A stretch of DNA of 64,000 nt from Dissulfurimicrobium hydrothermale (GTDB lineage: Bacteria > Desulfobacterota > Dissulfuribacteria > Dissulfuribacterales > Sh68): contig NZ_CP085041.1 in NCBI RefSeq assembly GCF_022026155.1, positions 1,892,306-1,956,305 on the forward strand, read 5' to 3'. Below are positions 7,650 to 17,061 of the stretch, one piece after another. Numbering within the stretch: position 1 is the first letter of the stretch; each line of letters starts with the position of its first letter. Below the pieces are notes generated by a model. That model saw nothing but the letters and a program-made list of their open reading frames with translations, had not been told where the DNA came from and ran no database searches. Position numbers and translations under genes: made by a program.

Positions 7650-9473
7650 CTAAATATGTCTGACAGCAAGCCCCAGGACCTTGCCATCCTGCTCGAACAT
7701 AAGCCTCTTTGTAACAAGGTCCGTTAAAAAGGCCGCAATCTCTCCTTGAGATTTATCTGGAAACCGCTCAAAAATATCCTGAACCGGCCTTGGCTCAAGG
7801 CAAGTGAGATAAATCGCCCTTGATGACCCTTTTAGCCTGTGTGTGAGCACCTCGCCAGAGGGTCTGATCTGTCTTATAAGGAGATAATCCCCGCCGTCAC
7901 GGTATGTGAGGGGTCTTTGCAGCCCAAGCACCGCCCTCTCCCTTCGCCATGCCGCGATTTTTTGTTCGACCCACTTCCAGCGCCTTTGTTGAACAAGCCT
8001 GTCACCCTTATATCCAAGCACCAGCGGCATGATGCCGGCCAATATCTCCTCTGGAAACATATAGCGCCAGAATGTATGGATCGTCACGGATCTTATCCCG
8101 AATATAGACGGGTCAGAGGCCATGGGGCTCCCAAGGCCAAGCCAAAACGAGACGGCCTTAAGGGGTCTAAAGGGCCATACAAAATCAAGCACACGAAGGG
8201 TCTCATTAACCTCTTCATCCGTGCTGCCAGGAAAGTGAAGGATCAGATTTGCTGAGAGGTTCAGCCCTGACTCCTCGGCATGTCGCATCGTCTTGACATT
8301 GTCCATGACACTTACGCCTTTGCGCATCCGCCCAAGCAGGGATTGACTCAGGGCCTCTATGCCTACCTGGATGTCTTTCAGACCGCCCCTGGCCATGGCA
8401 TATAACTCATCACGGCTGTAACCCACCCTGAGTTCGGCAAAAAAGCTGTAATCCCTGCCATGTCCTTCAAGGATATCAAATAGCTTAGAGGCATCCCGCC
8501 TAGGGAGGGAATTGTCCATAAAGGCGAAATCAAGCAGGCCGTAACGCCTGGCAAGCTGATCTATCTCTGTCGCCATCCTCTCTGCCGATTTTGCCCGATA
8601 TGCCGTCCACTGGATGTTCAAATTGCAAAAATTGCAACGCCCCCACCAGCACCCGCGGGAAAACTCCACAGGCAGCACAGGGAAAAAGCGTTTGCTAGGC
8701 CCTAACTTTAAAATATCACAGAAATAGTCGTCAAAATCAGGAACGGGAAGCCCATCCAGGCCATCGATCTGAGACTTCGGCCGATCCCCGACCGATCCTT
8801 TTGACTTATCATCCTTAATACCTCGTTCTCCATTGTCAGACAGGATCACCTTTCCATAAACGGCCTCCGGCAATGACGTCTCTTTGCCGCTCAGAAAATC
8901 TGCAAGACCTACAAGTGGACGCTCTCCCTCACCGTCAACAATATAATCAATCCAAGAAAACGACCTCAAAATAGAGGCACCTGCAGCGCCGGAGACGGCG
9001 GCACCGCCCAACACGATGGGAAGGGATGGGGCAAGGGCCTTTACAGCCCTTGCAATCACAAGCGCAGCCGTAAGTTGATTTACGGAGACAGTCAAACCAA
9101 CGAGGTCAAGGGCGTCCAGAGCAAGAAAAGAAACGAACTCCGTCAGCACTTTATCCACAGCCTCGCGCACACAGACGGGCTGCAGGAGTCCCCTACCCTT
9201 TCCTTTTCTAACCGTCCTTAAAAATAGTCTGTCACATTCCTGTTCCATCTCAGGAAACAAGATGCCTGCAGAGATAGCCTCAGACGCCCATATTGATTCG
9301 CTGATGGATTGATAGACCTCAAAACCGATTTGGGAGGCCAATTCGAGATATGGGTGGTGACAGGATATGTCCACCCATGGGCGCTCCCTTCTCAAATAGG
9401 CCTTAAGAGAAGCAATCTGGATAGATGGCCTGTTGAAAAGAGGCCATGGCGGTGCGATCAAGGCGATTTTCAT
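7650..9473 (-). CDS. B12-binding-domain radical SAM protein, RiPP C-methyltransferase-like
   Basis: The 607-aa product starts with a cobalamin-binding-like Rossmann domain (residues 1-200; MKIALIAPPWPLFNRPSIQ, then VGLTVSVNQL and LPIVLGGAAVSG) followed by a radical SAM barrel. The cluster motif is SRGCWWGRCNFCNLN, i.e. C-x4-C-x2-C, then YRAKSAERM, VGIEALSQSLLGRMRKGVS and NLILHFPGSTDEEV. This order and wording match the family of RiPP-maturation radical SAM C-methyltransferases, although that family usually has a longer spacer in the Cys motif. A C-terminal region of about 130 residues resembles a winged-helix-like domain. A DMT transporter gene lies 13 bases upstream. Substrate unknown. Confidence 0.8.
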   Translation of the reverse strand: MKIALIAPPWPLFNRPSIQIASLKAYLRRERPWVDISCHHPYLELASQIGFEVYQSISESIWASEAISAGILFPEMEQECDRLFLRTVRKGKGRGLLQPVCVREAVDKVLTEFVSFLALDALDLVGLTVSVNQLTAALVIARAVKALAPSLPIVLGGAAVSGAAGASILRSFSWIDYIVDGEGERPLVGLADFLSGKETSLPEAVYGKVILSDNGERGIKDDKSKGSVGDRPKSQIDGLDGLPVPDFDDYFCDILKLGPSKRFFPVLPVEFSRGCWWGRCNFCNLNIQWTAYRAKSAERMATEIDQLARRYGLLDFAFMDNSLPRRDASKLFDILEGHGRDYSFFAELRVGYSRDELYAMARGGLKDIQVGIEALSQSLLGRMRKGVSVMDNVKTMRHAEESGLNLSANLILHFPGSTDEEVNETLRVLDFVWPFRPLKAVSFWLGLGSPMASDPSIFGIRSVTIHTFWRYMFPEEILAGIMPLVLGYKGDRLVQQRRWKWVEQKIAAWRRERAVLGLQRPLTYRDGGDYLLIRQIRPSGEVLTHRLKGSSRAIYLTCLEPRPVQDIFERFPDKSQGEIAAFLTDLVTKRLMFEQDGKVLGLAVRHI

Positions 9474-9486
9474 AGAAACTCAGGCT

Positions 9487-10389
9487 TTAATCAGTGATCA
9501 TGATCAACGCCACCCCAAGGGTCATAAGTCCGGCACCGATCAACCGTTTAAGGGTCTCATCCTCGGAAAAGACAAATCTTCCATATAAGACACTAAAGAT
9601 GGCACTGGTCCTCTTGACCGCAATCATATATGCAGCCGCCACAAGATGTATGGCCCACATATGGCTAACAACCATTACGGACTGCGAAAACCCTGCAGCT
9701 ATCAAGGCCCGCCACCCGCCCATAATGGCTGACGCCGCGCGGCATCTTGGTCGACCTCTCAGGCACCACCTGAAGACCCCTGGAATGACACAGAAGATCA
9801 TAATGGTCGCGAGACCAAGTATTACAAAATAAAAACAGGCAAAGAAAAAAGGCCCCGACTCAGAAACCGCCTTTTTCCCAAGGACGCTGGTTACCGAATA
9901 GACGGCGGATACAAAAAACATCAGCCTTGAACCGCCATCCTTGATGGCTATTCTAAGTGTCTGCAAGACCCCTGGGGTGTTTGATCTGAAATGGAGCAAA
10001 TAGGCCCCTGCGACCGTAAACAAGATACCGACCATACCCCTAAGGTTGATCCTCTCTCCAAGGATCAACCAACCGGTCAGTACCGTGAATGCGGGCGTAA
10101 AGGCGAGAAATGGGACAGATAGGGAAAGTGGGGAGGTCTTGATGGCCTTCATGTAAAAAAAAAGCGCAAAGATCTCCAGAGGCAGGAGTATGGACAACGT
10201 CTCCCAAAAGGCCAGGGTAAGTTTCGGCCACGGCATGAACATCAGCGGCAGGAGCAAAAATGGGACAGGGGCTGCAGCCCTTATCGCCATCATATCCTGT
10301 GGGGAAAGATGGGCGAAACGGGCCTTGATGACCACATCGGTTGTAGCGGTTGAAAAGGCCGTGAGGAGGGCCAGAGGCAACCAATTCAC
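9487..10389 (-). CDS. EamA/DMT-family transporter
   Basis: This 300-aa inner-membrane protein has about ten hydrophobic segments arranged as two EamA repeats (residues 1-135 and 155-300). The repeat ends TPAFTVLTGWLILGERINLRGMVG and RTSAIFSVLYGRFVFSEDETLKRLIG show the usual glutamate-containing signature of the drug/metabolite transporter superfamily. It is translated just before the radical SAM gene (13-base gap), so it may export the product of that enzyme, but this is inference. A Cys/Arg-rich cytoplasmic loop (CLRGRPRCRAAS) is unusual for the family. Confidence 0.85.
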   Translation of the reverse strand: MNWLPLALLTAFSTATTDVVIKARFAHLSPQDMMAIRAAAPVPFLLLPLMFMPWPKLTLAFWETLSILLPLEIFALFFYMKAIKTSPLSLSVPFLAFTPAFTVLTGWLILGERINLRGMVGILFTVAGAYLLHFRSNTPGVLQTLRIAIKDGGSRLMFFVSAVYSVTSVLGKKAVSESGPFFFACFYFVILGLATIMIFCVIPGVFRWCLRGRPRCRAASAIMGGWRALIAAGFSQSVMVVSHMWAIHLVAAAYMIAVKRTSAIFSVLYGRFVFSEDETLKRLIGAGLMTLGVALIMITD

Positions 10390-10449
10390 GGCCCATCCTC
10401 ATGCGAACCGGTCAAGGCCAGGTGCTGCAGCACAGGACAAACGCCGAGA

Positions 10450-11310
10450 CTAGAAGCCACGACCCATGGCCATCTCGTTCAGTCTCCTTATACGCTCCTC
10501 GATCGGCGGATGTGTGCTGAAGAGATTGGCCAACGCTCCACTGGTCAAGGGGTTTACGATATACATCTGGGCTGTGGCTGGGTTTACATCCATCGGGAGA
10601 CGATGATTCCAGTCCTCAAGCTTTTTTAGCGCGCCAGCAAGTGCAAGGGGACGACCGCATATCTTCGCCCCTGTAGCGTCGGCAAGGAACTCCCTGCTCC
10701 TCGAAATGGCCATCTGTATAAGCATAGCCGCTATCGGGGCGACTATCATCATGACAAGGACCCCAATCACCCCTCCGGAATCATCATCGTCAGAGCGGCG
10801 GAAACCACCAAACAACATGGCCCATTGCGCCATGTTGGCAAGATAGCTTATGGCCCCTGCAATCATGGCCGCTATAGAACTTATGAGTATATCTCTGTTC
10901 TTAACGTGTCCAAGTTCATGGGAGATGACCCCTTCAAGCTCGTCTTTTGAGAGGAGCCTCAATATCCCCTCGGTCACAGCCACCGCTGCACGCTCCGGAT
11001 TTCTGCCGGTCGCAAAGGCATTGGGGGTCTCTGTATGGATTATATAGACCCTTGGTTTGGGCAAGCCAGCCTTCCTGGCGAGATCCCTAACGACTGCATG
11101 CAGCTCCGGTTCATCCGTCTCAGATACCTCGACAGCCCCAGCCATTGCAAGGGCCAACTTGTCGCTGAACCAATATGCGCCGAAATTCATAACACCCGCC
11201 ATAACCAAGGCAACGGTCATACCCTGATTGCCGCCGATGGCCTTGCCCACCGCCAGGAACAAGGCGGTAAGGGCTGCAAGAAGAACAGTTGTCTTTAATA
11301 GATTGGACAT
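10450..11310 (-). CDS. htpX: Membrane zinc metalloprotease HtpX
   Basis: HtpX (286 aa) degrades misfolded membrane proteins together with FtsH. The zinc site HELGH (within [13 protein letters not shown]) is near residue 129, with the distal Glu in [11 protein letters not shown]. Membrane segments lie at the N-terminus and either side of the protease core. The start is set at the ATG at 11310 (MSNLLKTTV), 12 bases after GGAGG. A TTG four codons earlier directly abuts the ribosome site and is less likely. It is codirectional with the DMT transporter gene 60 bases downstream. Confidence 0.93.
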   Translation of the reverse strand: MSNLLKTTVLLAALTALFLAVGKAIGGNQGMTVALVMAGVMNFGAYWFSDKLALAMAGAVEVSETDEPELHAVVRDLARKAGLPKPRVYIIHTETPNAFATGRNPERAAVAVTEGILRLLSKDELEGVISHELGHVKNRDILISSIAAMIAGAISYLANMAQWAMLFGGFRRSDDDDSGGVIGVLVMMIVAPIAAMLIQMAISRSREFLADATGAKICGRPLALAGALKKLEDWNHRLPMDVNPATAQMYIVNPLTSGALANLFSTHPPIEERIRRLNEMAMGRGF

Positions 11311-11560
11311 AATTGTAAACAACCTCCAGCCGATGCTGTACTATATTTTAAAAATTCACTGCACCATCTGCCCGGTCGCGTCTGACACCCAGGCAAAGAG
11401 ACAAACAATATCCGCTGCCAGGTAAAGAATGCCCGCCTACCAGACTAGTAAAATAGGAATTTTTTATAAAATAATCATTTCTTTGGTCATATGGAAGAGG
11501 TGCACAAACCAGACGGGCATTAAAACGGCCAAAGGGCACTGACGCTGGACCACGCCTGAT

Positions 11561-12580
11561 TTAAACATCGCCTTTCATTATGGCCGTAGCCGTTTCTACG
11601 TCCCTCCTACTGCCTATAAAGAGCGGGGTTCTCTGATGCAGATGGGCCGCCCTGATATCTAATATACGCTCCCTTCCATCGGTTGCCGCCCCCCCAGCCT
11701 GTTCGGCCACAAACGCCAACGGCGCAGCCTCGCAGAGCAATCTCAGTTTACCGCTGGGTTTTGCCGGGTCTTTATTGTCCGCAGGGTACATAAAGATACC
11801 GCCATCCAAGAGGTTTCTGTGAAAATCCGCCACCAAGGCCCCGATATACCTTGCGGTATACGGCTTGCGGCGGGCGTTCTCTGTTGACTTGAAATAATCG
11901 ACGACTTTTTTTGTGCGCCCATCCCAATAATTGGTATTTGATTCGTTTACTGAATATATCCGGCCCTGTTCCGGTATGCGTATGTCTGGGTGAGAGAGGA
12001 GGAACTCCCCAACCGTAGGATCAAGGGTAAAGCCATGAACGCCCTTGCCGGTCGTATATACCAGCATGGTGCTTGGGCCGTAGAGAAAATAACCGGCCGC
12101 CACCTGTTCCGATCCCTTTCTCAAAAATTCCTCCATGGTAACATAAGGCCTCTCGCCGACCACCCTGTAGATAGAAAAGATAGTACCTATATTTACATTT
12201 ACATCTATATTCGACGAACCGTCCAACGGATCGAATATTAGGATGTAGTTCCCCCTGGGCATGTCATCAGGCACCTCGATGACATCCGCATTTTCCTCGG
12301 ACGCCATGGCGCACAAAACCCCTGAACGCTGCATCCTGTAGATCAAGACCCTGTTCGAGAACTCGTCCAACTTCCTGACCTGCTCTCCTTGGACGTTTAT
12401 ATCGCCCGTAAGACCAAGGATGTCCACAAGTCCAGCCTTTTTGACCTCTCTGGCTATGATCTTGGCAGAGAATATGAGTTCACTCAGAAGCCTTGTAAAC
12501 TGTCCGGTCGCCGCAGGCGATTCCTTCTGGTGTATCAAAAGGTGCTCCGTTACTGTTATCCCCAGTCCTTCCATGCGCAT
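11561..12580 (-). CDS. fbp: Fructose-1,6-bisphosphatase class I
   Basis: This 339-aa enzyme hydrolyses fructose 1,6-bisphosphate to fructose 6-phosphate in gluconeogenesis and, in autotrophs, in carbon fixation. The class I metal/phosphate signature is present ([18 protein letters not shown], near residue 115), as are SEENAD and the substrate-binding region ([44 protein letters not shown] given in two parts of the sequence). A strong ribosome site (GAGGAGG) precedes the ATG. A CDS-free stretch of about 250 bases separates it from htpX. Confidence 0.95.
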   Translation of the reverse strand: MRMEGLGITVTEHLLIHQKESPAATGQFTRLLSELIFSAKIIAREVKKAGLVDILGLTGDINVQGEQVRKLDEFSNRVLIYRMQRSGVLCAMASEENADVIEVPDDMPRGNYILIFDPLDGSSNIDVNVNIGTIFSIYRVVGERPYVTMEEFLRKGSEQVAAGYFLYGPSTMLVYTTGKGVHGFTLDPTVGEFLLSHPDIRIPEQGRIYSVNESNTNYWDGRTKKVVDYFKSTENARRKPYTARYIGALVADFHRNLLDGGIFMYPADNKDPAKPSGKLRLLCEAAPLAFVAEQAGGAATDGRERILDIRAAHLHQRTPLFIGSRRDVETATAIMKGDV

Positions 12581-12755
12581 TTAGTCCTCCTCACAACAGG
12601 ATTTCAAAGGATTTTGACCTCTTACAATTCCATCAATCTTGACGGCCTTTATGAAAATCCAAGGTTTTTTATCAAACGGATTTGCAAAAATTCAAAATTA
12701 AGCTAAGTTGCCAGTTTGTTTATCTTTTAAATAACATAAGGGAGGCATTTTTTCT

Positions 12756-13535
12756 ATGTCTTTAGATGAGGTCAAGATAAGCCGCGCCATCATTTCGCGC
12801 TACATGTCAAAGCTCTCGGAGTATTTGGAACTGGACGCAGCTATCGTTGGCGCAGGCCCTTCCGGGCTTATCGCCGCACTGAAGCTTGCGGAAAAAGGCC
12901 ACAAGGTGGCCCTCTTCGAAAGAAAGCTCAGCATCGGTGGCGGCATGTGGGGAGGCGGCATGATGTTCAATGAAATAGTCCTCCAGGAAGAAGGTGCGGC
13001 CATATTAAAAGAGTTGGGTATAAGGGTAGAGGACGTTGGAGACGGATATTACACATCCGACTCGGTAGAGTGCGTGACCACCCTTGCAAGCCTCGCGTGC
13101 AAGGCCGGGGCCAAACTGTTCAATCTTATAACTGTTGAAGACGTCATGGTGAGAGATAATCGAGTAACAGGGCTTGTCATCAACTGGACTGCGGTCGATA
13201 TGGCCGGACTCCACATAGATCCGCTCGCCGTAAGGGCCAAGTATGTAATAGAAGCTACAGGGCACCCCACAGAGGTCTTGAAGGTGGTGCAACGGAAGAT
13301 GGGGGCCCGTCTTCTCACCGAGACCGGCGCTATAATGGGCGAACGTTCCATGTGGGCCGAGGTTGCCGAAAACACCACCCTCGACAACACCAAAGAGGCC
13401 TTTCCAGGGATATTCGTGGCTGGTATGGCCGCAAACGCCACATTTGGATCGTTCCGCATGGGCCCTATATTCGGCGGGATGCTACTCTCAGGACAAAAGG
13501 TCGCAGAGCTGGTAGATGAAAGGCTCAAGGCCTAA
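12756..13535 (+). CDS. thi4: Thi4-type thiazole synthase, probably sulfide-dependent
   Basis: The 259-aa product belongs to the Thi4 family, which makes the ADP-thiazole precursor of thiamine from NAD and glycine. A dinucleotide-binding motif ([18 protein letters not shown]) begins at residue 31 and the [11 protein letters not shown] signature follows. Where yeast Thi4 has the sulfur-donating, self-sacrificing Cys, this protein has His153 (GLHIDP), as in archaeal enzymes that use free sulfide and iron catalytically. That suits a sulfidic habitat. The 3' end overlaps pcnB by 20 bases. A GGGAGG site precedes the ATG. No TPP riboswitch is seen upstream. Confidence 0.92.
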   Translation: MSLDEVKISRAIISRYMSKLSEYLELDAAIVGAGPSGLIAALKLAEKGHKVALFERKLSIGGGMWGGGMMFNEIVLQEEGAAILKELGIRVEDVGDGYYTSDSVECVTTLASLACKAGAKLFNLITVEDVMVRDNRVTGLVINWTAVDMAGLHIDPLAVRAKYVIEATGHPTEVLKVVQRKMGARLLTETGAIMGERSMWAEVAENTTLDNTKEAFPGIFVAGMAANATFGSFRMGPIFGGMLLSGQKVAELVDERLKA

Positions 13536-14841
13536 ACCGAGGCTGATACAGCCTGATCTCTTCGGCACCGATGAAAGGCCAGGGCCCTTCATAATCCCAA
13601 GGCCAGAGCACTGCCTGAGCAGAAAAGATGTGGACAGAGAGGCGCTCAAGGTCCTCTATCGCCTGAAAGACCACGGATTCATAGCGTACCTGGTCGGCGG
13701 GAGCGTCAGGGATCTGCTCATAGGGAAGCGCCCCAAGGACTTTGACGTAGGGACCAATGCCACACCCGAGGAGATAAAGAGGCTCTTTCCACACAGCCGC
13801 ATCATAGGCAGACGGTTCAGGCTTGTACATGTGTATTTCAAGGGTGGTAAAGTGATAGAGGTCTCAACCTTTAGGCAAAAGGCCGAATATGACGCTGTAC
13901 AGTCTCAAGACAGCGCAGGGGATGATGGCGACAATATCTTTGGAACACCACAGGAAGATGCAATGCGCAGGGACCTGACGATCAACGGCCTCTTTTACAA
14001 TATCGCCGATTTCAGTATAATAGATTATGTAGGTGGCATGGCCGATCTCAAGGCCGGGATAATCCGCACGATAGGCGATCCTGAAAGGCGCTTTCTGAAA
14101 GACCCAGTGAGGATGCTTAGGGCGATCAGACATGCTGCGCGCACCGGGTTTGCAATAGAAAAGGCGACCTGGGACGCCATATTAATACATAAAGACATGA
14201 TACGCCTGTGTGCCGTTCCGAGGGTGCGTGATGAATGGCTCAAAGACCTGCATTCAGGGGCAAGCTGGAAATGGGCGGAACTCCTGTTTGAAAGCGGTCT
14301 CTTTTCATCTATATTCCCCAATTACTTCAAGGGAATAAAAGAAGGAGACCGCGGGCTTGCAAAGACACTCCTTTCAGGGCTGCTGTCATGGCTTGACAAG
14401 GCGGCCGGCGGCGATAAAAAACCTACGGAATCGTTTATACTTGCGCTCTTTGCGTATCCGAGGCTCCATGTTGCACCAGGATGGAGATCTCTCTATTCTG
14501 AACGCATAAGATGGCCTGTCCAGGAGACACGGGATTTGTTAAATGAGACGATCGCCCCGTACGACTTCAAGAAGTCAGTGAGGGATGAGGCAGCCCAGAT
14601 ATTGTCAGGTCTGTGGCCGATAATAAGGTGCCTTGAGATCGGCAATTGGCCGAAACGCGTCTATTGCAAATCTAGGTTCGCCGACAGCGTATTGCTTTAT
14701 GACCTGATTCAGGAACAGCTTGGACTACCTGCCATAGGTCCTAATCCGCACCTCAACCCCAAATACCAAAAGGAGGCGCAGGTGCGCAGAAAAAGGCGCA
14801 GAAAAAGACCAAAAAGGGAGAAAGAAGTCGAAATATCATGA
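13516..14841 (+). CDS. pcnB: Poly(A) polymerase / CCA-adding family nucleotidyltransferase (PcnB-like)
   Basis: The 441-aa product is a class II nucleotidyltransferase. The catalytic motif [20 protein letters not shown] is near residue 57 with the DxD pair in [12 protein letters not shown] and the [11 protein letters not shown] region follow. The polypeptide then has the RNA/ATP-binding [12 protein letters not shown]-like segment ([18 protein letters not shown]). The RRFRLVHV wording and the very basic C-terminus ([14 protein letters not shown]) point to PcnB, which adds poly(A) tails to RNA for decay, rather than to a tRNA CCA enzyme. It overlaps thi4 and the next gene (ATGA). Confidence 0.87.
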   Translation: MKGSRPKPRLIQPDLFGTDERPGPFIIPRPEHCLSRKDVDREALKVLYRLKDHGFIAYLVGGSVRDLLIGKRPKDFDVGTNATPEEIKRLFPHSRIIGRRFRLVHVYFKGGKVIEVSTFRQKAEYDAVQSQDSAGDDGDNIFGTPQEDAMRRDLTINGLFYNIADFSIIDYVGGMADLKAGIIRTIGDPERRFLKDPVRMLRAIRHAARTGFAIEKATWDAILIHKDMIRLCAVPRVRDEWLKDLHSGASWKWAELLFESGLFSSIFPNYFKGIKEGDRGLAKTLLSGLLSWLDKAAGGDKKPTESFILALFAYPRLHVAPGWRSLYSERIRWPVQETRDLLNETIAPYDFKKSVRDEAAQILSGLWPIIRCLEIGNWPKRVYCKSRFADSVLLYDLIQEQLGLPAIGPNPHLNPKYQKEAQVRRKRRRKRPKREKEVEIS

Positions 14842-15290
14842 GATTGAGCCAAAATGCAAAAGACCTAGTACTTATAGAACTTGACGATGTCGGGCTGTTG
14901 CTTGGAGAAATAAGATACAACCGCCAGACTGAAACGGCCAGTTTTGCGCTTGAAAAGGCCGGCTTTTTCGATCTTTATCTCCCATGCACCGTTTTATATG
15001 ACCAACAACGCGGTCCGATCGTCCATCCCCACATACTCTCGGCGCTCACGACGTCTTCCGTACGTATTCAAAGAAGCCGGGTCTCGTGTTTCATCCTCGA
15101 GCCTGACATCAATCCTGTAATTGCGGAACAATACCATGCGATAAAGGCTGCCCTTGCCCAAAAGCCCGAACCGGATCCCGAGAAAAAACGAGACAATGGG
15201 CCGGAAGATAAAAAGGCAGGCAAAAAGCGGGTGATAAGCATACATTCACTGAAAGATGCAATAAAAGACCCAGACAAGGCCAAGGATTAA
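14838..15290 (+). CDS. Conserved-looking protein of unknown function between pcnB and lgt
   Basis: This 150-aa protein is not one I recognise. The first 105 residues look like a mixed alpha/beta domain (LVLIELDDVGLLLGEIRYNR, FDLYLPCTVLYD). The last 45 are highly charged and Lys-rich (EPDPEKKRDNGPEDKKAGKKR), probably disordered. The start overlaps the pcnB stop (ATGA) and lgt begins four bases after its stop, so it is translated as part of this operon. No signal peptide or membrane span is visible. Confidence 0.75.
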   Translation: MRLSQNAKDLVLIELDDVGLLLGEIRYNRQTETASFALEKAGFFDLYLPCTVLYDQQRGPIVHPHILSALTTSSVRIQRSRVSCFILEPDINPVIAEQYHAIKAALAQKPEPDPEKKRDNGPEDKKAGKKRVISIHSLKDAIKDPDKAKD

Positions 15291-15294
15291 TACC

Positions 15295-16134
15295 ATGCTC
15301 CCCTATCCACAGATAGACCCTGTCATTTTAGAAGCGGGCCCATTTGCGCTCCGCTGGTATGGACTCATGTATCTCATCGGCTTCCTCGCCTCATACTCGC
15401 TTGTACGCAGACAGATAACAAGACATGCGGTGACAAGCGGTGTAGGCGGCGGTGACCAATCCCTCGACCTTGACATGGAAGCGGAATTAAATCATTTAGA
15501 CGGGCTTTTCCTCTGGCTTGCGATAGGGGTAATCGTGGGGGGAAGGCTGGGCTATGTCCTTTTTTACAATCTGCCCTATTATCTAAACCACCCCTTTGAG
15601 ATACTGGCCACATGGCATGGAGGCATGTCTTTTCACGGCGGCGCGGCCGGCGCCATGGCTGCTGGATGGGCCTATTGCATACGACACAGGATAAACTTCT
15701 GGCTGTGGGCCGACAGATTCGCTGTAACAGCCCCTATTGGATTGGGGTTCGGCAGGATCGGTAATTTCATAAACGGCGAACTCTATGGAAGGCCCACCAA
15801 TGTACCATGGGCCATGATATTCCCGCAAGGAGGCCCGATTCCAAGGCATCCATCGCAACTCTACGAGGCCTTTCTGGAAGGCATACTTCTCTTCATCATC
15901 CTTTGGCCTCTGAGTAAAAGGCCTTGGCCACATGGAAGGAAGCTCGCCCTTTTCCTCATGCTCTATGCAATAGTACGCTCGGTTGCAGAGCTGTTCCGCG
16001 AGCCTGATCCACAGCTTGGCTTTGTGCTGCTGGGGAGTCTGACCATGGGCCAGATCCTTAGCATCGGCTTTTTTGTCCTAGGACTGTTTCTCTGGTGGTA
16101 TCTTGGCAGACCCCTTACATCCAAGTCCTCTTGA
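15295..16134 (+). CDS. lgt: Prolipoprotein diacylglyceryl transferase
   Basis: Lgt (279 aa) is an inner-membrane enzyme that attaches diacylglycerol from phosphatidylglycerol to the lipobox Cys of prolipoproteins. Seven membrane spans are expected and hydrophobic segments are seen throughout. The signature GRIGNFINGELYGRPT is near residue 154, and WHGGMSFHGG contains the catalytically important His. The 3' end overlaps the convergent metal-binding SBP gene by 57 bases, so the last residues of both proteins share DNA. Several lipoproteins in this window would be its substrates. Confidence 0.95.
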   Translation: MLPYPQIDPVILEAGPFALRWYGLMYLIGFLASYSLVRRQITRHAVTSGVGGGDQSLDLDMEAELNHLDGLFLWLAIGVIVGGRLGYVLFYNLPYYLNHPFEILATWHGGMSFHGGAAGAMAAGWAYCIRHRINFWLWADRFAVTAPIGLGFGRIGNFINGELYGRPTNVPWAMIFPQGGPIPRHPSQLYEAFLEGILLFIILWPLSKRPWPHGRKLALFLMLYAIVRSVAELFREPDPQLGFVLLGSLTMGQILSIGFFVLGLFLWWYLGRPLTSKSS

Positions 16135-17061
16135 AAGGGCTGCTAAGTTTCTGTACATAAGTTTTATAAATGTGGTCTTGTCGACTATGTCATTTTTTTT
16201 AAGGCTCTCCCCAGGCGTTATTACAAAACACTGCGCCCCGGTCTCTCTTGAGATGGCCTTTCCAAGACTGTCATTTACCGTATCGTCAAAAAAAATGGCC
16301 TTAACCCCCTCTTTTTTTACAAGTTCAATCACATCGGCCATCTTCTTCGGGCTCGGGCTTGCATCAGGGGATATGCCGTACAGAGCCACCTGTCTCAAGC
16401 CATATGCCTCAGCCAGATAACCGAATGCCGCGTGCCCAGCCACTACAAGCGTCTTTTGCTCGCAAGAAGAAAGCGTCCGTCGATAAGAAGTATCCAGCGC
16501 CTCCAAGGCCTTTGCATATCTCCTGGCATTTTCTTCATAAAAACCAGCGCCTGCAGGATCAAGGTCGGCCAATTTTTTGGCGATCCTCATCGTGGCCTCC
16601 GCATCCCATTTGAAATCAAGCCATATGTGTGGATCAGCCCAGCCATGACCATGGTGATCATGTCCTTCAACCTCGCTGGTCCTCCCTCGCCAACCCTTAA
16701 GGTCTGAACCCTCAGCCAGCACCAGGACGCCGCCTCCTCCGCTACGGACTTTATTTACAATCCCTCCGGCCCACGGCTCAAGCCCTGCCCCGATCAACAC
16801 CACCAGATCGGCCTGCTCAAGACACAGCATATCACTGATTTTAGGCTCCCAGGAATGCGGATCGGAACCGGGGGGAAGGAGCTGTCTTACATCCACCCTA
16901 TCTCCACCAACGGCCCTTACCATCTCGGAGACAGGGAATATGCTCGTAACCACGGCCAACCGCCCCTCAGCCGTGGCGCCCTCCGCCGAATACAGACCAA
17001 AAAACACAAAGACAATGCAGACAATCGCAAAAAATCTCATAACAGCCCTATTCATCCCCAT
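16078..17061 (-). CDS. Metal ABC transporter substrate-binding protein (ZnuA/TroA family)
   Basis: This 327-aa periplasmic protein has an N-terminal signal segment (about residues 8-27, ending near YSAEGA) and the cluster A-I fold of zinc/manganese binders. Candidate metal ligands are His in DPHSWEP, the His-rich loop EGHDHHGHGWADPHIWLDF (typical of zinc-specific members), AGHAAFGYLAEAYG and the Asp in FFDDTVNDSL. No ATPase or permease adjoins it. The nearest related ATPase in the window is at 55794. Its ATG overlaps the end of the GGDEF gene by 14 bases. The 3' end overlaps lgt antisense. Confidence 0.88.
   Translation of the reverse strand: MGMNRAVMRFFAIVCIVFVFFGLYSAEGATAEGRLAVVTSIFPVSEMVRAVGGDRVDVRQLLPPGSDPHSWEPKISDMLCLEQADLVVLIGAGLEPWAGGIVNKVRSGGGGVLVLAEGSDLKGWRGRTSEVEGHDHHGHGWADPHIWLDFKWDAEATMRIAKKLADLDPAGAGFYEENARRYAKALEALDTSYRRTLSSCEQKTLVVAGHAAFGYLAEAYGLRQVALYGISPDASPSPKKMADVIELVKKEGVKAIFFDDTVNDSLGKAISRETGAQCFVITPGESLKKNDIVDKTTFIKLMYRNLAALSRGLGCKGSAKIPPEKQS

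Noticed and set aside
12600-12755. Possible TPP riboswitch before thi4
   Set aside because: The region lacks the CUGAGA and the GCG-AGGGA-type conserved segments of the THI element; it is merely AT-rich.
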